A stretch of DNA of 64,000 nt from Neofamilia massiliensis (GTDB lineage: Bacteria > Bacillota > Clostridia > Tissierellales > Peptoniphilaceae), in the NCBI RefSeq assembly GCF_001299475.1, contig NZ_CYUJ01000003.1, positions 914,142-978,141 of the forward strand, given 5' to 3'. The translations under genes were made by a program, and so were the position numbers. The notes beneath the pieces were generated by a model. The model was not told the DNA's origin. It did not search any database and saw only the letters and a program-made list of their open reading frames with translations. Shown piece after piece: positions 25,131 through 32,121 of the stretch. The stretch's first letter is position 1, and each line of letters opens with the position of its first letter.

Positions 25131-26312
25131 ATGTATAACAAACACGAAAACGTATACAAAAATATAGAAGATATGCGAAATGAATTGGTATCAATTTCAC
25201 TTGAAATATTTAATAATCCAGAGCTAGGTTACAAGGAATACAATTCTTGCAAATTATTAACAGAATTTTTAAAAAAGAACGGCTTTGAAATCGACTTAGG
25301 AATTTTGAATATGGATACATCTTTTATAGCCACTTATGATTCTTTGAAAGAGGGTAGAGCTATTGGATTGATTGCAGAGTATGATGCTTTACCTGAAATT
25401 GGACATGCTTGTGGTCACAACCTATTTTCTGTTGCTGCTTGTGGAGCTGCCGTGGCTTTAAAAGAAGAAGTTGATAAGAGTGGCGGCAAAGTTGTTGTTA
25501 TCGGAACGCCTTGTGAAGAAGTAACAAATGAAAATGCTGGTGGGAAAGTACCAATGGCAAGAGAAGGAGTTTTTGATAATCTTGATATAGCAATGATGTG
25601 TCATGGTGACAACACAACATATGTAAAAAGATATTTAGTTGCATCTACTAACTTAAAAGTAAAATTTTATGGTACTGCAATTCATGCAGGTGGGGATGTA
25701 ACTAATGGTAAAAATGCACTTACTGCAGCTATATTGACGATTAATAATATCAATGCAATAAGACAACATTTTTTTACGAATGCAGTAGTTAATCCTATTA
25801 TTACCAATGGTGGTGTGCTGCCTAATACAATACCTAACTTATCAGAGCTAAGGTTTACTATTAGAGCCACAAACAAAAGAGAGTTAGAGGAACTAATGTC
25901 AAGAGTGGAGAATTGTATAAAAGCTGCATCATTAACAACAGGATGCGAGTACGAGATAACAAGACAAAAACACACATACTATGACACTAGACCGAATGAT
26001 GTCTTAGCTAAGTTATTTTCAAATTCTTTGGAAGAACTAGGAGTTGAATATACTTATGAGAATACAGCTAGTTTTGCATGGGACGTAGGTAATGTTAGTT
26101 ACAGAGTACCAACATTATGTCCTTATATTAAAATAGGACCAGATGGGATACTTTGTCACTCAGATGAGTTTTTAGAAGCCTCTCATTCAGAAGCGGGATT
26201 CAACGGTTTAATGATCGGTGCAAAAGCTATGGCATCTACAGCTGTGGATTATTTGGAATCTAAAGAAATTCAAGAAAAAGTGAATGAAGAATTTAAAAAA
26301 TTAGTCAAGTAG
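25131..26312 (+). CDS. M20 family amidohydrolase/carboxypeptidase
   Basis: The protein has 393 residues. Zinc-site motifs are HACGHN, the conserved EE (TPCEEVTNENAGG) and a CHGDN segment. The dimerisation domain begins with GTAIHAGGDVTNGKNAL. The organisation is that of the M20D group (AbgB, aminobenzoyl-glutamate or N-acyl amino acid hydrolases). The wider M20 family also includes ureido hydrolases such as allantoate and N-carbamoyl amino acid amidohydrolases. It precedes an AbgT-type transporter by 18 nt, and AbgB-AbgT pairs import and split an amide-linked compound. Confidence 0.88.
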   Translation: MYNKHENVYKNIEDMRNELVSISLEIFNNPELGYKEYNSCKLLTEFLKKNGFEIDLGILNMDTSFIATYDSLKEGRAIGLIAEYDALPEIGHACGHNLFSVAACGAAVALKEEVDKSGGKVVVIGTPCEEVTNENAGGKVPMAREGVFDNLDIAMMCHGDNTTYVKRYLVASTNLKVKFYGTAIHAGGDVTNGKNALTAAILTINNINAIRQHFFTNAVVNPIITNGGVLPNTIPNLSELRFTIRATNKRELEELMSRVENCIKAASLTTGCEYEITRQKHTYYDTRPNDVLAKLFSNSLEELGVEYTYENTASFAWDVGNVSYRVPTLCPYIKIGPDGILCHSDEFLEASHSEAGFNGLMIGAKAMASTAVDYLESKEIQEKVNEEFKKLVK

Positions 26313-26330
26313 AAAACTGGAGGAATAAAA

Positions 26331-27854
26331 ATGACTGAAAAAAAGAAAAATAAAGGATTTTTAAATGCAATAGAGCGTGTTGGCAATAAATTACCACATC
26401 CAATTTATATTTTTATGATACTCACTTTAATTGTCATGATTATCTCAGCTTTACTATCAGGATATACATTTAAACATCCTGGTACTGGTGAGACTGAAAC
26501 CATTAACAGTCTTCTTTCAGGTGAAGGTATCCGATGGATTGTAACTAACATAGTAAAAAACTTTTCAAATTTTCCACCTTTAGGCATGGTACTTGTTATG
26601 ATGATTGGACTCGGGCTTGCTGAAGAAACAGGATTGTTGAGAACTTTCTTAAAGAGTTTTATTGTGGGATCTTCAAAATCACTAGTTACTTTTATCATAG
26701 TTTTTGCTGGAGTTATGGGAAATATAGCTGGAAGTTCAACATTTGTAGTAATTCCTCCACTAGGAGCTTTAGTGTTTAGAGCATTAGATAGGAATCCATT
26801 AGCAGGAGTTGCTGCAGGATTTGCAGGAGTTGCTGCGGGATTAAGTGCAAATTTATTGATTACACCAACAGATGTATTAACTTCGGGAATAACAGAGAAA
26901 GCGGCGCAAATAGTTTCGCCAGGATTTGAAGTTCATCCTGCAGTAAATTGGTACTTTATGTTCATTTCAACTTTTGTTCTTTCAATTGTAGGTACTATTA
27001 TAATAGAGAAAGTTGTAGAACCTAGGCTTGGAAAAGTAAAAATGAATAATGTTGACGAAACTTTAAATGGAGAAGACTTAAGTGTAATTAAGCCAGAAGA
27101 GAAAAAAGGGCTAAGAAACGTTCTGATTACGACAATAATATATATAATAATTATATTATTTATGCTGATACCATCTAACGGAATACTTAGGGATCCAGAA
27201 AAGGGTACTATTGTTCCATCTCCATTTTTAAAAGGTATGATAACAATTTTGCTAGTTTGGTTTATTGCAATAGCTGTAGTATATGGTATAACAACAAAGA
27301 GTATTAAAAATTCATCAGACATTGAAAGATACATGACAAAATCTATGAAAGGATTTGCTGGATTTATTGTTCTTTGTTTTTTTGCAGCTCAATTTGTTGA
27401 GTTTTTTGCCTATAGTAATTTAGGTTTATTACTTTCAGTTAGAGGAGCTGTTCGTCTAGAGAGTACAGGGCTTGTTGGAATTCCATTATTATTAATATTT
27501 ATTATTTTTACATCGTTAATTAATTTCCTAATAGGAAGTTCATCAGCAAAATGGGCGCTTTTAGCACCTATATTTGTACCAATGTTTATGCAAGTAAACT
27601 TTTCGCCAGCATTAATACAAGTAGCATATAGAATTGCTGATTCAGTAACAAACTGTATTTCCCCACTTGAACCATTTATGCCTTTTATAATAATTTTATG
27701 CAAGAAATATGATGAAGATTCAGGATTAGGAACAGTTGTTTCTATGATGCTTCCTCTTGCTGGTGGATTCTTATTATCGTGGGTATTATTATTGTTTGCG
27801 TGGTATGGACTTAACTTACCATTAGGACCAGGTGCGGGACTTTTCCTTTCTTAA
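26331..27854 (+). CDS. AbgT-family transporter
   Basis: The protein has 507 residues and about twelve hydrophobic helices. The N-terminal IERVGNKLPHPIYIFMIL, then FPPLGMVLVMMIGLGLAEETG, and the C-terminal SSSAKWALLAPIFVPM are family hallmarks. The founding member imports p-aminobenzoyl-glutamate; others export sulfonamides. It ends the sigma-54 operon and is followed by a hairpin. It probably imports the substrate of the preceding M20 enzyme or of the shell pathway. Confidence 0.92.
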   Translation: MTEKKKNKGFLNAIERVGNKLPHPIYIFMILTLIVMIISALLSGYTFKHPGTGETETINSLLSGEGIRWIVTNIVKNFSNFPPLGMVLVMMIGLGLAEETGLLRTFLKSFIVGSSKSLVTFIIVFAGVMGNIAGSSTFVVIPPLGALVFRALDRNPLAGVAAGFAGVAAGLSANLLITPTDVLTSGITEKAAQIVSPGFEVHPAVNWYFMFISTFVLSIVGTIIIEKVVEPRLGKVKMNNVDETLNGEDLSVIKPEEKKGLRNVLITTIIYIIIILFMLIPSNGILRDPEKGTIVPSPFLKGMITILLVWFIAIAVVYGITTKSIKNSSDIERYMTKSMKGFAGFIVLCFFAAQFVEFFAYSNLGLLLSVRGAVRLESTGLVGIPLLLIFIIFTSLINFLIGSSSAKWALLAPIFVPMFMQVNFSPALIQVAYRIADSVTNCISPLEPFMPFIIILCKKYDEDSGLGTVVSMMLPLAGGFLLSWVLLLFAWYGLNLPLGPGAGLFLS

Positions 27855-27934
27855 TTATGATTTAAAATTATTATCTATATTTAGAAGTATTATTAAAACT
27901 TAAAAATAATAAGAAATAAGTATCGATGAACTAC

Positions 27935-27990
27935 ACAGCACCCTTTTACTAAAGCGAATCATCTGTAATATTAGGGTGCTGTTTGATTAA
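27935..27990 (+). terminator. Long-armed hairpin at the end of the shell operon
   Basis: ACAGCACCC (27935-27943) and GGGTGCTGT (27974-27982) are perfect 9-bp arms with a 30-nt loop, followed by TTTGATTAAAAAAG. The T-run is weak, so partial read-through into the cyclase-family gene is possible. Confidence 0.65.
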
Positions 27991-28059
27991 AAAAGTCTTT
28001 GACAATTATATTAAAATAAATTTTACAGAATTAAAGCTATTTTTTAAAGGAGAGATATT

Positions 28060-28806
28060 TTGAATTGGAATGAAAGATATATATTAATAGATTTGACTCA
28101 AGAAATATATGAAGGAATGCCAGTATTTGGAATGCACCAAAAGACATTTATTATGAAAAATCAAACACATGAACAAAACATGAAAAATACAGGTTCAAAA
28201 ACACTTGGGTTTTCAGCGAGGAATTTATTAATAAGCGAACATGGCCCTACTCACAGTGACGCTGTATGGGAATTTTTGCCATCAGGTCCAACTATTGATA
28301 ATATGGATTTGCGTTTGTTTTATGGAGATGCAATATGTGTAGATTTGACACATATAAGATATCCTGATTATATAGAAATAAGGGATTTACAGAAGGCTTT
28401 AGAGAAAGCGAATCTTAACATTAGAAAAGGTGACATTTTTCTTATTTATACTGGACATTATGAGAGGACTCATCCTACAATACATTCTGAGGATGACGAA
28501 GTTGATTTATTAAATTATGGTGGTTTATACAGTAAACATACTGGCCTTTCATATGAAGCAGCAAAATGGTTAGCTGAACAAGGTGTTGTTAATATTGGTT
28601 GTGATGCACCTGCAATAGATCTTACACCAGATGATTTGAATTATTCAGGACATCTGGTGTGTGGTCAATATGGAATTACAAATACCGAAAATTTGATGAA
28701 TCTTCATATGGTTGCAGGGAAAAGATTTTTATATATGGGATTACCACTTAGAATAAGAAATGGAAGTGGTTCGCCAATTAGGGCAGTTGCTATTATAGAA
28801 CGTTAG
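28060..28806 (+). CDS. Cyclase-family metal-dependent hydrolase (kynurenine formamidase/isatin hydrolase-like)
   Basis: The protein has 248 residues from TTG with an AAAGGAGAG site; no in-frame ATG gives a better start. The metal motif HGPTHSDAVWEF corresponds to the family HxGTHxDAPxH. LTQEIYEGMPVFG at the start and GCDAPAIDLTP in the C-terminal half fit too. Members hydrolyse formamides and open cyclic amides such as isatin. In the purine model it could open imidazolone to formiminoglycine. It follows the shell operon hairpin by about 75 nt and is followed by the formiminotransferase. Confidence 0.85.
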   Translation: MNWNERYILIDLTQEIYEGMPVFGMHQKTFIMKNQTHEQNMKNTGSKTLGFSARNLLISEHGPTHSDAVWEFLPSGPTIDNMDLRLFYGDAICVDLTHIRYPDYIEIRDLQKALEKANLNIRKGDIFLIYTGHYERTHPTIHSEDDEVDLLNYGGLYSKHTGLSYEAAKWLAEQGVVNIGCDAPAIDLTPDDLNYSGHLVCGQYGITNTENLMNLHMVAGKRFLYMGLPLRIRNGSGSPIRAVAIIER

Positions 28807-28969
28807 TTTAAGAGTTCAGATAAAAATTGTTTTTTATAGAAGAAATGATTTCATAATAGCAAAAAATATATATAATAACATATAATCAATATCTAAAAAT
28901 AAAAAATATGAAAACTTATTGAAAATAGTAAATAGTATATGACTTTGGAATTAAGACGGGAGGTAAAAG

Positions 28970-29890
28970 ATGAAAAAATATATTCTAGCTGTACCAAACT
29001 TCAGCGAAGGTAGGCGACCAGATGTAATCGAAAAAATTTCTAACACAATAAAAAATAAAGAGGGAGTAAAGCTAATAAAGTGTGAACCAGAATACGATTT
29101 TAATCGTACGGTTTTAACTATAATCGGTGAACCTGAACCTTTAAAAGAAGCTTTAATAGAAATGGCAAAAGAATCCTATGAAAATATTGATATGAGAAAT
29201 CAAAAAGGGACACATCCTAGAATTGGCTCTCAAGATACAATACCACTATTTCCATTATATAATATTGAATTAGAAGAAGTAACAAATATAGCAGAAGAAA
29301 TTGGAATGGAATTATTTAATCAGTTTAAAGTACCTATATACTTTTCTGGTAAAAATGCAAGGTCCGAAGAAAAAAGATCGATATCTTTCATAAGAAAAGG
29401 TCAATATGAAGGATTAAAAGAGCTTTTAAAAGACTCATCAAATGCAGACTTCGAAAGTAGGAAACCAGATCTTTCAGTAGACGGAAAATTAAGTGAAAAA
29501 CTAGGTGCTACAATAGTTTCTTCAGACTATGAAGGACTAACTGCATATAATATTTTTTTGGATACTGAAGATTTAAATATTGCTAAAAAAATTTCTAGTG
29601 CTTTGAGAGGACCCTCTGGTGGTTTTTCAACAATAAGATCGGTTGGTATAAAATTTCCAGAAAGAGATGGTGTTGTTGTTTCAATGAATATGTTTGATTG
29701 TGTCAATACACCAATATATAGAGCATTTGAATTTGTTAAAAAAGAAGCAGAAGCTTATGGCGTAATGGTTACAGGATCAGAACTTGTGGGACCTGTAAAA
29801 TTAGATTATATTATAGATAGTTTAAAGTTTTATTTAAGATTACAAAACTTTGATATAAAACAATTACTTGAATATCATTTGATGGGATGA
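28970..29890 (+). CDS. Formiminotransferase (FtcD N-terminal family)
   Basis: The protein has 306 residues and is made only of the formiminotransferase domain, without the cyclodeaminase part. It has VPNFSEGRRPDVIEKI, the tetrahydrofolate region YENIDMRNQKGTHPRIG and the end RGPSGGFSTIRSVGIKF. The founding enzyme moves formimino from formiminoglutamate to tetrahydrofolate in histidine breakdown. No hut genes are near. In the clostridial purine route the same reaction is done on formiminoglycine, giving glycine and 5-formimino-THF. A GGGAGG site precedes the ATG. Confidence 0.9.
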   Translation: MKKYILAVPNFSEGRRPDVIEKISNTIKNKEGVKLIKCEPEYDFNRTVLTIIGEPEPLKEALIEMAKESYENIDMRNQKGTHPRIGSQDTIPLFPLYNIELEEVTNIAEEIGMELFNQFKVPIYFSGKNARSEEKRSISFIRKGQYEGLKELLKDSSNADFESRKPDLSVDGKLSEKLGATIVSSDYEGLTAYNIFLDTEDLNIAKKISSALRGPSGGFSTIRSVGIKFPERDGVVVSMNMFDCVNTPIYRAFEFVKKEAEAYGVMVTGSELVGPVKLDYIIDSLKFYLRLQNFDIKQLLEYHLMG

Positions 29891-30061
29891 TATAAAAAAT
29901 AATAATATCTAATTAAACAATATTGTGTGATATGAAACAGACTGCAAATATATAAGTTAGTATTAATTATTATATTTTAAGACAAATTCTAAATTATATG
30001 ACCCAGGAAATTTGATTGTCTCTTTGTCAAATAGTGTTGATGAAGAGAAAAGTAACTATCA

Positions 30062-30091
30062 AATGACTCAGACAGAAATGTCTGGGTCATT
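30062..30091 (-). terminator. Hairpin at the end of the ISL3 transposase remnant
   Basis: AATGAC-T-CAGACA and TGTCTG-G-GTCATT form a strong stem with a 4-nt loop. It overlaps the stop of the minus-strand transposase fragment and may be its terminator or part of the element end. Confidence 0.55.
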
Positions 30092-30313
30092 TTCAATATA
30101 TTGAGACTTTTCAAAGACTAAAATTGTTCTTTTCTTGTAGTTATAGAAATTTCTATTACCAAAAGCAGTTCTCTTAATAAGCTTAATCTTGGTAATTTTA
30201 CCTTCTAAAGGCCCATTAGAAAGATTGTATTTACAAGCATTTAAAATAAACTCCTCACTTCTCCTATAAATCTCAATTGCCACATTAACATAGTGAGAAA
30301 CACTTAGAATCAA
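30068..30313 (-). pseudogene. C-terminal fragment of an ISL3-family transposase
   Basis: Eighty-one codons on the minus strand read NGPLEGKITKIKLIKRTAFG followed by NRNFYNYKKR. That is the conserved C-terminal signature of ISL3 transposases. The upstream part is missing and the next sequence on that side is an IS3 remnant. It is dead and truncated, and it lies close to the right edge of the island. Confidence 0.82.
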
Positions 30314-30329
30314 GTCTCAAATGAAATAA

Positions 30330-31378
30330 AGAAGAAAGCGTATAAAGAGCGTGGTTTATCTGACTTAGAAAATAAGATAGGAATGTCTAATAAAGATATG
30401 GAAAATCATATAATAAATCTAAGTTTAATAAACCAATAAATGAGTCTGAAACAGAAGAATTAATAAGACTTAGAAAAGAAAACAAACTTCTAAAAATGAA
30501 AATAATATACGAAAAAAATCTACAAGTCTTGTTGATGGAACAGGAAGCAGAAACAAGGCTAAAATAGAAGTAATTTTAAATCGAATAGAAAAATATCCTG
30601 AAACGAAAATTAATAACTGGCTAAATATAACTAATATTTCTAATTTATCATTCTAAGAGTGAAAATAAGTTAGAAAGTCATATTTATAAAGATAAAGAAA
30701 TAAAAGACTAAATTAAAAGAAAGAGGATTTAAGATTAACCATAAAAAGTATTAAAGATAAGGGAGAAGAGAATATCCTCTGTAGCAAATTTCAAAGAAGG
30801 ACAAGAAAACACTCATCATACAAAGGCCAAGTTGGAAAAGTTGCTCCTAACATAGTAAATAGAAAGTTTGTAGCAAATAATCCAAATAGATTATGGCAAA
30901 CAGATATAACAGAATTTAGAATAAAAGGAAAAGAAAAAGAAAAGGAGATATACCTATAACCGATATTAGACGTATACAATGGCGAAATAATAAGCTAAAA
31001 AACAATCTATCATCCAACATAGAACTTACTAACTCAATGCTTGATAAGGCGTTTAAAAAACAACTGATGCAGATAAAGATAAATTAATAATACACTCAGA
31101 GCAAGGCTTCTACAATCAACACACATCTTGGTCTACTAAACTAGAAGCAAATAAAATAACATAAAGTATATCTGGAAAAGGAAATTGTTTAGATAAGTCT
31201 CCTATAGAAAATTTCATTGGAACACTATAACAGAAAATACTCTAGGGCTTAGAGTTTAAAAGCTACAAATAATTGATAAAAGAAATAGAAAGATATATTG
31301 AATGGTACAATAATGATAGCATTAGAACAAAATTAAAAGGAATGTCCCTTATAAGCTATAAGTTATATTCAACGTAAA
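30330..31378 (+). pseudogene. Decayed IS3-family (IS150-like) transposase genes
   Basis: Fragments of a two-part IS3 transposase can be read in several frames, with stops and shifts between. EELIRLRKENKLLK is the leader coiled coil. NRLWQTDITEFRI is the first DDE aspartate region, and IYL..PILDVYNGEII follows a stop. IIHSEQGFYNQ stands where HSDQG is expected, then SPIENFIGTL and IERYIEWYNNDSIRTKLKGM form the end. At least five in-frame stops are visible. It is no longer active. It forms the right border of the island, about 80 bp from the right direct repeat. Confidence 0.85.
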
Positions 31379-31441
31379 ATAACATTAAATTTGTTCTGTG
31401 TTTACGGGTTCAGTTCATTTTCCTATCTTTTTGAATTTGTC

Positions 31442-31470
31442 TTAACAAAAGAACCTTTTTGCTGTATTAT
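31442..31470 (+). promoter_or_regulatory. Promoter of the intact lipoprotein-S9 peptidase operon
   Basis: TTAACA (31442-31447) and TATTAT (31465-31470) are spaced 17 nt apart. The direct repeat starts inside the -10 region. The -35 here therefore belongs to island sequence, and it is better than the AAGACA found at the same place before the left copy. The island has changed this operon's promoter. Confidence 0.6.
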
Positions 31471-31877
31471 AGTTAGGAAAGAAAAGGTGAACTATGAAAA
31501 ACAAATTTGGAAAAATTATGGTCCTAGGACTTTTTATAATGATCTTCCTAGTAGCCTGTATAAATGCAACAGAGTCAGGAAGAATTGAAGGCTATTATAT
31601 TGGAGATGGAGGCTTTGTCGTCAGCAAAAAATCTGAAAACTTTGTGCCAGGTGATTTAATTATCGCCTCTAACAAAACTGACCAAGACGGCCTAATCTTT
31701 GGGCAAAATTATTCGATTTTAGTTGATGAAGAGCTGCCAACAATAACTCCGCCGTCCTTTAAGATTAAATCAATTTCAGAAGACCTAGGCAGGTTCGAAT
31801 ATTTATATATGTCCTTTGTAAAGGCTTCTTCAATAATGGGAGTCTATGCAGATAAATATTATTTAGTAGACCTAAGA
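31460..31877 (+). repeat. Right copy of the 419-bp direct repeat bounding the island
   Basis: This is the partner of 14421-14839 (about 96.5 percent identical by hand count). Beyond its right end the lipoprotein gene continues as ordinary chromosomal sequence. Confidence 0.92.
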
Positions 31878-32111
31878 TCTTCAGAAGAATATAAAGAAGG
31901 CCATGTGCCAGGGGCAATAAATATTAGCCTAAATGAAGTAGAAGCAGGAGAATCTTTAGAAGACCTAGACAGAAAAGACCAAATGGTTTTCGTCTATGGG
32001 AAAAGTCAAAGGCAAGCAAGAGACGGAGCCAGAGCCTTAAGAGACCTAGGCTATAAAATAGTTTTTGACCTAGGAGAAATAAAGGGATATCCAAACCAAC
32101 TAGAAAAATAA
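31494..32111 (+). CDS. Rhodanese-like lipoprotein lacking the active-site cysteine
   Basis: The protein has 205 residues. The signal peptide ends with the lipobox FLVAC, so it is likely lipid-anchored outside the membrane. A middle region of unknown fold (residues 25-115) is followed by a rhodanese-type domain: YYLVDLRSSEEYKEGHVPGA, then the active-site loop VYGKSQRQARDGA and GYKIVFDLGEIKGYP. Where rhodaneses have the sulfur-carrying Cys (pattern VYCxSGxRS), this one has Gly. It is therefore probably not a sulfurtransferase and may only bind ligands or proteins. It is followed by an S9 peptidase gene 10 nt on. Confidence 0.85.
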   Translation: MKNKFGKIMVLGLFIMIFLVACINATESGRIEGYYIGDGGFVVSKKSENFVPGDLIIASNKTDQDGLIFGQNYSILVDEELPTITPPSFKIKSISEDLGRFEYLYMSFVKASSIMGVYADKYYLVDLRSSEEYKEGHVPGAINISLNEVEAGESLEDLDRKDQMVFVYGKSQRQARDGARALRDLGYKIVFDLGEIKGYPNQLEK

Positions 32112-32121
32112 GGAGAGAAAA

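Noticed and set aside
19331..27854. Ethanolamine, propanediol or glycyl-radical type microcompartment
   Set aside because: None of the signature enzymes (EutBC, PduCDE, glycyl radical enzyme) nor any aldehyde or alcohol dehydrogenase is encoded here, so the name of a known metabolosome class cannot be applied.
28970..29890. Formiminotransferase as part of histidine degradation
   Set aside because: No hutH, hutU or hutI is in the window; histidine breakdown remains possible if those genes are elsewhere, but the context favours another formimino donor.
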